A stretch of DNA of 57,465 nt from Chromera velia. Taxonomy: Eukaryota; Sar; Chromeraceae. Location: assembly GCA_018398765.1 (NCBI GenBank), contig JAHBMJ010000084.1, forward strand, positions 1 through 57,465, in the 5' to 3' direction. Each line of letters begins with the position of its first letter. Positions within the stretch are counted from its first letter, which is position 1. Under the pieces are notes generated by a model. The model did no database searches, was not told the origin of the DNA, and saw only the letters and a program-made list of their open reading frames with translations. Of the stretch, positions 47,391 through 57,465 are shown piece by piece. The position numbers and the translations under genes are program-made.

Positions 47391-47940
47391 AACATTGCAG
47401 GCTGCGGCCTGCTTCTGTGGAGACTGTCCACATTATCGCATGTCAAGCCATTCCCCAGGCCGTCTCTGCAGCAGCAATCACCGCACAGCCAACAAGCGAC
47501 AAGAACTCAGCTCCCAATCAGTCAAGGTTCCGTCCCCCCTCTCCTCTCATCAATTGAAAGAACCAAAAGAATTGAGAGCTGGGGGACAAAGACCGACAGA
47601 CCTACTTGTCGCATGCGTCCATGCACCACGGCCACGCAGTATCATTGCTGCTCCCACACGCACGAAGAAGGGCCACTCAACCCATTCAGGCAGGATAAGG
47701 GAAGAAAAGGGAAAGTGGAAGCAGGGTGACAAAATGCCAAAGTATCCGGGATCAACCGACCTTACCAAATTGCCCAGTCAGACAACTCAGTGAGTCAGTC
47801 AGTCAGGAAACGGTGAGCGCGAAAGTGAGTGAGTGAGTAGTAAGTGCATGAGAGAAGTGAGCGCCTCGAAAGGAAATCCAAAAGGCCTCTCTCTGTCAAC
47901 CAAAAACAGATCCCACTCATCACTCTGTGCTCTTCGGCAG

Positions 47941-48419
47941 GCCCAACACCGACAGCCAGAGCGCATCATGGGCGTGCTGGATCCATCTCTCTCCCAGGGC
48001 ATCATGAAAAAATGGAACGACAGCAGACCTTGGGCAGCTAGAGAGAAGAATGGTCAGGAAGGAAGAGAAGACAGTGGGCGGATTCCCTTCTTTTTCCCGT
48101 CATACCTCAATGTGTCGACTGTCCAATCTGTGTCGATTTTTCCCTTCCGCTCTTCCTTTTCCTCTTCTCCTCTTTACAAAAGGACTCTCAGTCAATCTCC
48201 GTGCCTCCCTTGTTCCCTCAGTCAATCGGTCAGACAGTCGGCACGTCGACGCAACAGAAGTCCCCGTGGCACCCCCGCCGCATGAAGAAAGCTGTCCCTC
48301 TCTCCCCTTTCACCCTCCTCTACTCTCCCCAGGAGACCAAAGAGAAACACGAGAGGAAAAAGTCGAAGAATGCCGAGCTGCTTCACTCACGTCAGCTGCC
48401 ACTCTCACACAGAAAGCAT
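47941..48419 (+). CDS. Possible two exons of an unrecognised gene
   Basis: An acceptor (cggcag) opens a frame AQHRQPERIMGVLDPSLSQG ending KN|gtcagg at 48052. In matching phase, the next acceptor (cctcag, 48222) opens VNRSDSRHVDATEVPVAPPP..., ending near AAAGCAT|gtaaga at 48419. Composition is that of a disordered, charged protein. Upstream and downstream exons could not be fixed, and there is no family match. Further weak coding signal on the same strand continues to about 50600. Confidence 0.3.
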
Positions 48420-49321
48420 GTAAGAAGAAAGAAAGAAAGAAAGAAAGAAGGAAAGAAGGAAAGAAGGAAAGAAGGAAGGAAAGCAAGTCAGCGCACCAGT
48501 CACACAGATTGAATGAAAGGAGAGAATGCGAACCACTGACAGCTCTACACGAGGAGGTTCGCATTCAGTCATTGAATTTCCCACAGCAAGCGATCCCGAC
48601 GACCATGCGAGGACACCGACTAATGCTCAGGTGATCTCTGATTTCGGAAACGAACGCACCTTCTCTTTCGGACATCCTGTGAAGATGTGCAGTCAGTCAG
48701 CTAGTCACTCAATCAGTCAGTTAGATACACAAAGAACTTCCTCCATCTTCTTTTCTATACCAGTAGACGCAGTAGGGGAACGCCACTTCCTTCGGTAGGA
48801 GAATTGATTGATTGATGAGAGATCCTTCCTTCCCTTCATCCACTCCCCTCCCCAACACTCTGAGGAGAGGAGAAGAAAAGAAAAAAAACAATCACGGGCG
48901 ACGCACTTTATTCTGAACCCTCCTCTTTCTGCTCTGTTTAGGCACAGCAAGATAGCTAGATCGAAAGAGACTATGAATGAGACAGAGAGAGAGAGAGAGA
49001 AAGATAATGAGACAGAAGGAGAACGAGAGAAACAAACCAGCAGGAAACGTTTCTCTGTCTCTTTCTCTGTCTGTCTCTCTGTCTCTCTCTCTCTCTCCCT
49101 CTCTCTCTGTGCACGTGTGTATAAATATTTGTTCCCGTCTGTTTTTCTTTCTTTCGCACTTCCTTCCTTCCTTCCTTTTCTTTTTTTCTTTCTGAGCTTT
49201 TTTGGAAATCTGCGAAGCCCTACAGTAAAACGCAGCGAAAGAAAGAGAGAGGGAAAGGATAGTTCAGCGTCGTTCAGCTTTCTCACTTGCATGATTCACA
49301 GAGAAAGAAAGGATGCCAGGC

Positions 49322-49357
<36 letters not shown>

Positions 49358-49367
49358 AGAGAAAGAG

Positions 49368-49401
<34 letters not shown>

Positions 49402-49460
49402 GAAGAAAGAAAGAAAGAAAGAAAGGACTGAAAGAAGGGAAGGAAGGAGGAAAAAAAGAA
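48420..49460. repeat. GAAA, GA and CTTT simple-repeat tracts
   Basis: (GAAA)n/(GAAG)n at 48424-48482, GA at 48982-49004, CT at 49064-49108, CCTT at 49155-49185, and a long GA then GAAA block at 49327-49460. The open frames across them are repeat products. Confidence 0.85.
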
Positions 49461-49671
49461 AGAAAGAGAAATCGGTTCTCGAATAGGACACTTCTCTTTC
49501 ATCAGCGCCGCCAAACATACCGACCGACCGACAGGCAGAGGAAAGGAAAAAGAGCAGCTACAGACGATAGTAAACGGATAGAGACTTGTAAGAGTAAGAC
49601 AGAGACAATATGAGACAATGGCGGGGAGTTTAGAAGCTGAAAAAAAAGGTGAAGTGAGAGAAGTATAGAGA

Positions 49672-49797
49672 TGCACCTGCACAACTGCATGGCTTTCACC
49701 TCCCAGTCTTTCTGTGTGACATCTCTTGTGTCCCCTCTGTGCGCTCATGTCTTCTGTCTTCTGGTATCACCCTTTCCTCTCACATCTCTTCTCTCTG
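49672..49797 (+). repeat. Dispersed repeat copy B
   Basis: Second copy of the element described at 41402-41530, in the same orientation, 8.3 kb away and also next to a CT-rich tract. The longest uninterrupted shared block is CTCTTGTGTCCCCTCTGTGCGC and its flanks. Confidence 0.75.
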
Positions 49798-50814
49798 TTG
49801 AGAGAGAAAGAGGAGGGCGAAGAAAAACAAATCAAAGGAGAACGCACTGCAGAAGCCTTACTGATTGAAGGACCAACTGACCGACAGACGTCTGTCGGCA
49901 ACTCCCCATCCCTTCTCCACCAGAACACGTCTCAGTCAGGTACATTCAGTGCGATTCTTTCATTGTCTTTCAGAGAGTGGGACAGACTGGACAGACCGGA
50001 AAGAAGAAGAGCAGATGGAGACAAAAGTCTAGTCAGGGAAGATTCCTCTCACTTTCTTCGTCCTTGGCCTCCACCTTCAGGATGTCCACTGGTGGAGGCG
50101 CCCTTGCTGCACACGCATGTATGTACGTAAGCACGGAGAGAGTGAGGTACAGACCGGCGTCCAGAGCAAACTGGCATGACTCCGCAAACTCCCCATCTAC
50201 CAAAATCATGACACGTGAGAAGGCTCAATCGGCCGACAGAGCAAAGGTGGGAAGTGTGATGTTGCGGTGCTATTGCGCTCGGGTGCACTTTCTTTCTCCT
50301 GCAGGAAGACTGTCTCTCGATCCCACCCACGTACAATGGACAGAATGACTCCACATCGCCTGTCTCTCTCTCAGACCATTTTTCTTTCATACGCTGTCTC
50401 ACTTTCTTATATCCTCCCTCAATAACTGACGCCTTCTTTCCACCGTCGCCTCCCCCAATCTAGCCTCCCCTGTCTCCAGAAGCACCCACTCTGCAGCGCA
50501 AAGACGCCAAAAAGAAGAACACGATGAAGACAAGCCGAAAAAGACAAAACAGAAACAGATACGTGCAGTCCATCATGCATCAATCGGAGCTGAGCGAGAA
50601 GAAAAATCGACGGTCACTTGCACGCACGGTCTGTCACGCGCCACGACTTCGGAGCACCTCTGACTTTCGTCGAGAGGCCTCGCGAGCGCCGAGTCTGTTG
50701 CATGCCGCGTCTCCCGGGTCCCCTGGAGGTTCGACCGCTCCCTCTCCCGATCACGCTCCTCCTCCAGCTGGCATCTGAGCGCTCGCCCGCGGCTCCGACT
50801 TTGGTCCCCTCTCA

Positions 50815-51555
50815 ATGACGAGGCTGCGCTCTCTCTCGCTTGGTTTCGTACAGTCTCGATCGTCCCGTCTCCACCCCCCTTGTCTGCTCCTGCTCTTGCT
50901 GCTGCTGACACCCTTCTTTGCGTTCACGCCGGCGCTCCAAGAGATCGATCGACCGATCAATCCTTCCCTTCGAGAAACCGCCCCTCCCTTCCTTGCGTTC
51001 TTCTTCTACCCTCCTGCATGCCTGCCTGCCTGCCTGCATGGGACCGTTCCGCTGACTCTCCTCCACTCGATCTTGTCCCCTGCTCTGCTCTGCTCCGCTC
51101 CGTTCCGCGCGCTCGTCGCCGCAGGGCTGGCTGGCTGGCCGGCTGGCTGGCTGGTCGGTCGACTGGCTCCCCGTCCCCTCGCTCTCCTGTCTGTGTCTGC
51201 TCGTCCACTTCTCCACGGTGACCCACATGACAACAGAACACGGATGGTCACATGCCTGCGCGCGCGTACACCCGCTGCCAACAGCCGAACTTGGCTGAAG
51301 ACTGGCATGGACCTCCCGAGGCTTCCTTCCTTCACTTTCATGGAAGGGAACGGAAGCACGCGTGAACAGTCGTGCCAGATAAACCCTCTGGACTGCCGGG
51401 GCAGTACACTTTGCAGTGCCTCAACGTGCCTTCCACGGGGAAGAGACCGACGGAAAACAAACCAAACCAAACAAAACGAAGCCGGCAGACAGTCACTCAC
51501 TCAGAAAGAAAGGGGAACACGCTACACTAAAAAAAAAGACAGAACGGAAAAGTGA
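50815..51555 (+). CDS. Open frame with leader-like N-terminus, doubtful
   Basis: From ATG 50815 the frame runs 246 codons. Its N-terminus has a basic segment, then a hydrophobic run (CLLLLLLLLTPFFAFTPALQ) resembling a signal peptide with a Phe-containing plastid-type junction. The following sequence is largely encoded by TGCC, GGCT and similar simple repeats and is unlikely to be folded protein. It may be the first exon of an unseen plastid-targeted or secreted protein, or chance. Confidence 0.2.
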   Translation: MTRLRSLSLGFVQSRSSRLHPPCLLLLLLLLTPFFAFTPALQEIDRPINPSLRETAPPFLAFFFYPPACLPACLHGTVPLTLLHSILSPALLCSAPFRALVAAGLAGWPAGWLVGRLAPRPLALLSVSARPLLHGDPHDNRTRMVTCLRARTPAANSRTWLKTGMDLPRLPSFTFMEGNGSTREQSCQINPLDCRGSTLCSASTCLPRGRDRRKTNQTKQNEAGRQSLTQKERGTRYTKKKDRTEK

Positions 51556-51868
51556 AAAGCGACATTCATTTCTTTCCTCTGTCCGCAAATGCAGACGAAT
51601 GTATCCATGCTCTGGCGAATAACACCAGTCTCTGCAAGCCGACGTACTGCCTCTCATGCTGGATGTCCGCGTGAATGCGTCAAGGCCGTGCATTGTTGAA
51701 CAGTCTTGTAAACCGCAGAGTATCATCAGACTCAGAGAGTGTCGCTTTCTCTTGGAAAAACGACGGGCAAGGGGATCGAGGACACCAAAAGCAAAAAGCG
51801 GGTCTCGACATGTCTCAACTGCAAGCCTGGTCCTGACATTCAGATAAGAGGTTGACAGGCCAACTGAC

Positions 51869-53433
51869 TGTTTCGAATCCGTAGAGCGCCTTGACCTAGG
51901 CCTTGACAAGAGCTTCGAGAGGCGCTGGTCGCGTCGGTTGCCGTCATCGTCCACGGGGGCCTGAAAGAGAGGGAAGCGAAGGAGGGAAAGAAAAAGAGAA
52001 AGGGCGCACATTTTGGAGTGAAAACCAGATTGGAGAAAACTTCTTCTTGCATTGAGAGAAAAGATTTGAAGAGACAAATGATTTTGAAGAGAAAAGAGAG
52101 GAAGCGAGCACAAAACCGACTTCCACATCCCATGCGTCGCAACGATGCCAAAGTCTGGACGGATAGGCGTATCCCGGCACTCCCAGCTAAGCGGTAGAGT
52201 GTGAGGGAGTGAGGGAGCGGCAAAGGCGAGAGGACGACAGTATAAGAAAATACTCGGGAGGAATAGACAGAGATAGGACTTCTGAAGAGAGTGATAGTGG
52301 AAGAGTCCAGAAGCAATTGAAACCTAGTACGCGTCAGGAAGCACAGCAAATTCAGGGATGTTCACTCATAAGCGCGCCGGAGCATCAGGGAAAGCGCAGG
52401 CGGGGGGTTTGGAGTATTGAATTAAATGTAGCATACATACACGAAGAAAAGCTCACACTATTTCTGAGGGGAGTTTGGCGTCGGGGCGCTCCGCACGTTG
52501 GGATGCCACCATCAGGGCCACCTCCTTCGAAGCCTGGAAGGACGCTGGGTAATTTTCGAATTCCCCATCTCCAACAAAGAATCCTTGATTCTTGCTCGGG
52601 TCCCCCTCGACGTACACACCCCACCCCCTCACCTCGTCGCACACAGCCACCGTGATTCTGATCTTGGTCTCTCTTGTCTCGATTGTCTGGGGCTGCTGCA
52701 TCTGAGCTAGGGAGGGAAGAAGGTAGACGGCAGAGGGAGACTGGCGATTTTTTGCTGCCGTATCTCCTCTGCCGTCATCTCAGGGGGAGGGGGCTGCTGT
52801 TGCTGCTGCTGCTGCTCCTTGTGACCCAGCGTCATTCCCCCCAAACCTCCCGCCAAGTACCTCAAAACACCGGGCTCTTGCGAGGGATCGTCACTGTCCC
52901 ATAGATCACTCTGTTTGGTACGTACGCGTCCTAGATTGAGACGCACTAAAAAGAAAGACGCAAAAAAATAGGAAGGACTCACAGAGAGAAAGGACAGGTC
53001 ACCAAAACCATCGAAAGAAGAGCAAAATCCATTTGGCAGAGAAGAACAAAAGGCGATGAAAGGTGCGTTCGCTCTCACAGTTGACAGGAATGCAGTCTGA
53101 GAGATGCGGCAGACACTTGATGAGTCGTTCACCTTGCTGCTCCTAGACGACATGAATGAGCCAACCGGATTTTTTCAGTCTAAGACTTCTGCATGCCGAT
53201 TAACAAGCTTGATGAAAAACGAGAAAAGAGTGGTAAGATGTGCCAAGAGTATTGATCAGACACTCAAACTTTTGTTTGCTTTGGTAGGTTCTTTCTTCTT
53301 CGAATTGTTGTAAACCGACCTCTTTCAGTCTCTCGATCTGGGGTCCCTTCAGGGCTTTGGAAGCAGCCCCCTCTCCCTCCTTCCCAGAGCTCCAAAGGTT
53401 AAACAAGACAAGCAGAGCTTCCTGCAGTCGCAT
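51869..53433 (-). CDS. Gene copy 1 of an unrecognised family (partial model)
   Basis: Likely exons in order: about 53433-53318 (EALLVLFNLWSSGKEGEGAA, ends KE|gtcggt); about 52932 to 52742 (RVRTKQSDLWDSDDPSQEPG, then a Gln run, then MTAEEIRQQKIA); about 52706 to 52459 (TQMQQPQTIETRETKIRITV ... GWGVYVEGDPSKNQGFFVG ... AKLPSEI); about 52192 to 52128 (LGVPGYAYPSRLWHRCDAWD); and 51960-51869 (APVDDDGNRRDQRLSKLLSR, ends at gtcagt). The second and third exons are shared with copy 2; the 3' exons are not. Neither end of the gene is fixed and no family is recognised. The intron between MTAEEIRQQKIA and TQMQQPQ would be only 35 bases. Confidence 0.45.
52384..52812. repeat. Segmental duplication, copy 1
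   Basis: Nearly identical to 55509-55937 (constant offset 3125) with a small number of substitutions, mostly near the AAATGTAGCATA stretch and a few in the exon. It starts at ATCAGGGAAAGCGCAGGCGG and ends in the CTG/CAG repeat, beyond which the sequences differ completely. Same orientation. Confidence 0.95.
52793..52816. repeat. CTG/CAG trinucleotide run (polyglutamine in copy 1)
   Basis: Codes for a run of seven glutamines followed by four prolines on the minus strand. The same run at about 55918-55940 marks the edge of the segmental duplication. Confidence 0.8.
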
Positions 53434-54301
53434 CGACAACAGAAAACAATTATATACGTCATCTAGCAAGGCGTGTGCAAGCAGTTCAAAGAATTAGAAA
53501 CAACTGCGCACAGACTCATAGCCCACAAGAAAAGAAAAAAAAAAGATAAGAAAAAAAAAGAAAGAAAAAATGAAAAAGCAAGGGGGGAAATGCCTTTCTG
53601 GCATCAGTCTCCGGTACATACAGAGAATCTCTGAAAAAGAATTCAGAAAATTAAGTTTCGAAAAAAGAGAAAGGAAAAATCCTGAAGAGCCTTTTGAGAA
53701 TCAAAAGTCCCAAAAAAGAGGGTCAAGAGAGTGATCCAAAGTTACACGAGGCTCACGCTGACCTCCGAGATATCTGAATTCTTCTACAGGCGAGAGTGGT
53801 CGCGAAACGATCATTAAAGAACTCTTTTCGCATGTAAGATTTCGCCCACATGAAAGAAAGCACGCCAGAGTAAGCAATATGATCTCCCCCCCCGGTTCTC
53901 CGCTCTGTGCTCTCTGTGCAGGATCGTTATACAGTTGTCCTGGGCCTGACGCAGGACTCGCCACAAAGCCGGAGAGTTCAGAGGGAGGGGATGTATGAGT
54001 GGGGGTGGGTGGGAGGGCTGTCGGTGGGACGGGAAGGACGAGTGGAAAGAAAGGAAGGATGACCGGGTTGAGAAAATTGAGAATCATCGTCTGACTCATT
54101 CCACCAAGTTCCTGAAGCGATACTGGGATTGCTCGAAGATGCTGCCTCAGAAGGCGAAGGATGGACTGACTCTAGGGACTGACTGCCCCAAACTCGGCAT
54201 GTTGCCGGTGGAGTCTGAATCAGACGAAGACTCATTCATGTCTGAGTCCGATTCCACGTCGGATGCAAATTCGGACTGGGACGCTTCTTCTGCGACATCT
54301 G
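53434..54301. other. Spacer between gene copies 1 and 2
   Basis: Contains A/G-rich low-complexity sequence (53525-53575). A plus-strand acidic, serine-rich frame (about 54000-54318) has no splice partner. No gene is supported here, although unseen 5' exons of copy 1 could lie in it. Confidence 0.35.
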
Positions 54302-54899
54302 CTACGGCTGCTGCCTGAAGTCCATGTCCTCTTTGGGCGGATCGTATGAAACCGTATACGAATTCCCTCCCAGCGTAACCTCATAGGTGGAATCGCTGCA
54401 AGCAGATCAGTCAGGTCAAACCAGAATGAGAACGAAGGAGAGCATACAGTCCTTTTGCGTTGCCAGCGGCGTCCTTCATCGTTCCCAGCAGATACATGAA
54501 GCCAGGAGAACAAGACGGGAGTAAGAAAGGCAACTATCTGCCTGTCCGGGACTGCTGGAAATTTACCAGGAAAGAGGAAACGATTAGGCTACAATCAAGA
54601 TTTACTACAGTCTGAGAGAGACTGACTAGTCATTGGACTCCCACCGAATGTGCGGCGGAGGTGGAGTACTTCGGAAACGAAATCTGGCAAAGGTCTCGTT
54701 GGTCCCTGCAAAAAATTAAGAGAAGGACAGAGACAGGGATGCAAGCAAAAGCATAAACGCACACAAAGAGAGAGATCGAGAGAAGCAGATGGATAGAGAC
54801 AGGCATCTTAAACAAGAGAGACGCGTGCATAAGTCTTCGTTACGATTCTCAGAGCATTTCCGAGAAGAAAGGCATCGGTAAAGGCAGAAGAGAGAGAGC

Positions 54900-54973
<74 letters not shown>

Positions 54974-55943
54974 CTGGCAGTCAAGCACGAAGAAACGCAC
55001 AAACTCTTTCTGTTCTTTCCTCCCTGAGTACCTGACAGGTAGTGTGCTGACAGCTAGATTCATTGCTGACATATGAACAGTTACTGACTGATCGGCTGGA
55101 GGACGTTGGCAAGAGAACGTTCGAACGCGATGGCTTCATCCGTCTCGGGCTCCCTGGGCACATGCTGCAAAGAAGTCAAAAAGGAGGTGGAAAGACAAAT
55201 GAATCTCTCTGTGAATTCTTCTCAAGACCTCTGCAAGTTTGAAGCGACCCGCACCCCCTGTCCATGCAGCCAAATTCGAATTAAGGAAATGAGACGCCAA
55301 TGAGGATCGAGAAGCTGAATGAATGAGGGAGTTCACCCGCGGTCTCATGGTAGCAAGGAAAAACCTGTCTCTAAACAAGTTGTGCTCATTTTTTGACCAA
55401 ACATGTTGCAGAGGCATCTGGCAGGCATGGGTTGTCGTTCTCTTCTTGTTTCATGAGTTGTCTGAGTGCACAAAGGATCCCACTTCTTTTCGCACTAACG
55501 GCCGGATCATCAGGGAAAGCGCAGGCGGGGGGTTTGGAGTATTGAATTAAATGTAGCATATATGTACGAGGAAAAGCTTACACTATTTCTGAGGGGAGTT
55601 TGGCGTCGGGGCGCTCCGCACGTTGGGATGCCACCATCAAGGCCACCTCCTTCGAAGCCTGGAAGGACGTTGGGTAATTTTCGAATTCCCCATCTCCAAC
55701 AAAGAATCCCTGGTTCTTGCTCGGGTCCCCCTCGACGTACACACCCCACCCCCTCACCTCGTCGCACACAGCCACCGTGATTCTGATCTTGGTCTCTCTT
55801 GTCTCGATTGTCTGGGGCTGCTGCATCTGAGCTAGGGAGGGAAGAAGGTAGACGGCAGAGGGAGACTGGCGATTTTTTGCTGCCGTATCTCCTCTGCCGT
55901 CATCTCAGGGGGAGGGGGCTGCTGTTGCTGCTGCTGCTGAGCA
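54302..55943 (-). CDS. Gene copy 2 of the same unrecognised family
   Basis: Exons 55943(approximate)-55867, 55831-55584, 55164-55089, 54705-54627 and 54395-54302 join in phase and end at TAG 54302. ATG at 55903 gives MTAEEIRQQKIA, a start that is only tentative because a Gln run precedes it. Then come TQMQQPQTIETRETKIRITV, GWGVYVEGDPSKNQGFFVG, HVPREPETDEAIAFERSLAN, TNETFARFRFRSTPPPPHIR and a final strand-rich segment (YDSTYEVTLGGNSYTVSYDP) with tail EDMDFRQQP. The predicted product is about 180 residues, soluble, with no membrane segment. Not recognised. The phases agree at four junctions, which supports the model even without homology. Confidence 0.6.
54890..54972. repeat. (GA)n microsatellite in an intron of gene copy 2
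   Basis: GA dinucleotide with AAAG interruptions, lying between the exons 55164-55089 and 54705-54627 on the minus-strand model. Confidence 0.9.
55509..55937. repeat. Segmental duplication, copy 2
   Basis: Partner of 52384-52812. The break on one side is at a CTG trinucleotide run, a plausible recombination or misassembly point; the other break is within an intron. Confidence 0.95.
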
Positions 55944-56536
55944 TTCTGGTTGCATGGGCAGGGCTCTCAGGTTCACCAGGAGCAGCACTGACAGACACAA
56001 GAAGAGGGTGAAAGACACAAGGACGGAAAGTAAGAAACAAGGGATAAATCAAGCCAGCACAAGGGACCAAAGGAGCAAAAGGAATGAAGGGCGGCCTTAG
56101 ACGGACGTATTGACTCAATGAGTGCTACAAAAACTTCAAGAAGACACAACATGCAGGGATCGCTCGGTTTCAGACAGTCTGTTCCTCCCATCTCTGTTCG
56201 AGTGTCTCTCTTCGCCTACCTATCCAGTCACCCACCCATGCTCCCCATCCCCTCCACACCGACGCACCTGGCTGCTGCTGCTGCAGCCGCTCCTGCCTGC
56301 TCTTTTTCTCCTTGTCTCTCTGAGACGTGGCAGGGAGGTAGTGTAGGTAAAGCGAGTGAGTGAGTTAGTGCAGAAGCGGCAGAGTACGGCCGAGGACTCA
56401 AATGTGCGCACGGATGAAAGACGACTGGGATGCTCCCACGCAGGGTCTAAGAAAATCCAGCAACAAAACCCACGTGAGATTTAGGCCAAAAGTGAAAGAG
56501 GCTCTCGTTCGCAAACTCTATCGAAGAAGCTACGTA

Positions 56537-56856
56537 GGGGCAAAAGAGGCGCCAAAAAAATTACCAGAAGAGAAAGGAGACAATGAGAGAGAGAGAGAGG
56601 GCCCAACCATTCCACTCGACGAACTGTCTCCTCCTCTGTCGGGGGGTTGCAGGTCCTCTCCAATCTGCAGTCAGGTGCTCAACCATGAAACCCCTCAGTC
56701 AGTGAACAGGCGGTTAGTTGAGTCTTTCATGCGGAGGTGGACCGCACACTCTTTGCTGTTGTGGCACCACACTTCTGTGTTTTGATATATTTTGCCTTTC
56801 GCCCTACTTCTCTGAGAGTCAGGCATTGCTCCTCCCAGCCTGACGAAGGCACATGC

Positions 56857-56913
<57 letters not shown>

Positions 56914-56944
56914 GTGTTTGTGAGTGTGTGTGTATGTGTGTGTG
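56537..56944. repeat. Terminal duplication, copy 1
   Basis: The block from GGGGCAAAAGAGGCGCC through the CT and GT microsatellites recurs at 57058-57465 with apparently no change until the GT tract. The second copy begins directly after the lone N at 57057. Confidence 0.95.
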
Positions 56945-56957
56945 TGTGTGTGTGTAC

Positions 56958-56993
<36 letters not shown>

Positions 56994-57057
56994 TGTGTGT
57001 GTACGGTGTGTGTGTACGGTGTGTGGGTACGGTGTGTGTGTACGGTGTGTGTGTACN

Positions 57058-57377
57058 GGGGCAAAAGAGGCGCCAAAAAAATTACCAGAAGAGAAAGGAG
57101 ACAATGAGAGAGAGAGAGAGGGCCCAACCATTCCACTCGACGAACTGTCTCCTCCTCTGTCGGGGGGTTGCAGGTCCTCTCCAATCTGCAGTCAGGTGCT
57201 CAACCATGAAACCCCTCAGTCAGTGAACAGGCGGTTAGTTGAGTCTTTCATGCGGAGGTGGACCGCACACTCTTTGCTGTTGTGGCACCACACTTCTGTG
57301 TTTTGATATATTTTGCCTTTCGCCCTACTTCTCTGAGAGTCAGGCATTGCTCCTCCCAGCCTGACGAAGGCACATGC

Positions 57378-57432
<55 letters not shown>

Positions 57433-57465
57433 TGTGTGTGTACGGTGTGTGTGTACGGTGTGTGT
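57058..57465. repeat. Terminal duplication, copy 2 (after single N)
   Basis: Same as 56537-56944, offset 521. Most likely the overlap of two contigs placed end to end across the N at 57057, not a biological repeat. Confidence 0.9.

Noticed and set aside
53995-54318. Plus-strand acidic serine-rich frame (SESDEDSFMSESDSTSDANS)
   Set aside because: It overlaps the stop end of the better supported minus-strand gene and has no splice partner.

Overview
This is nuclear DNA from an intron-rich, plastid-bearing, ciliated protist. It carries an axonemal dynein heavy chain of about 50 exons, so the cell builds cilia. It also carries a thylakoid Alb3/YidC insertase whose first exons look like a signal peptide followed by a transit peptide with a Phe motif, as expected for a plastid of secondary red origin. 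Introns of roughly 50-1000 bases, long GT/CA, GA and GAAA microsatellites, AT-rich spacers and short assembly gaps are all present. A chromerid alga (Chromera velia-like alveolate) fits best; that is inference, not a database result.

Layout. 1-1338: GT/CCTT repeats and spacer. 1339-7028 (+): eight-exon DUF4246 protein resembling a 2-oxoglutarate/Fe(II) oxygenase, with an N-terminal TPR-like segment. 8578-10269 (-): two-exon disordered charged protein whose intron holds a 69-bp tandem repeat; its first exon appears to be one base out of frame at a C6 run. 11207-12240 (+): five-exon small secreted protein, unrecognised. 12241-13360: AT-rich spacer. 13361-39133 (-): one continuous model of 50 exons and about 4551 codons, a single-headed inner-arm dynein heavy chain of the DNAH7/3/12 type preceded in frame by a 546-codon exon with CCDC81-type HU domains. 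39134-39893: divergent promoter region. 39894-43764 (+): nine-exon Alb3/Oxa1/YidC, with a 65-N gap in an intron. 43765-47390: AT-rich spacer with a decayed non-LTR retroelement 3' end. 47400-51870: low-complexity DNA with weak coding signal. 51869-55943 (-): two related gene copies sharing a duplicated block of about 430 bp but differing in their 3' exons. 56000-57465: microsatellites and a probable assembly duplication at a single N.

How the parts relate. The dynein and the HU-type (CCDC81-like) domain are both ciliary/centriolar, and the exon phases place them in one open frame. Alb3 and the dynein are transcribed divergently from a shared 760-bp spacer. A feature running across the genes is the 5' splice site: most introns start GTCAG(T) rather than GTAAG/GTGAG.

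Splice junctions were placed by hand from GT/AG signals, phase continuity and family conservation. The dynein, Alb3 and DUF4246 models close in frame from start to stop, which is strong internal support. Models outside these three are less certain.
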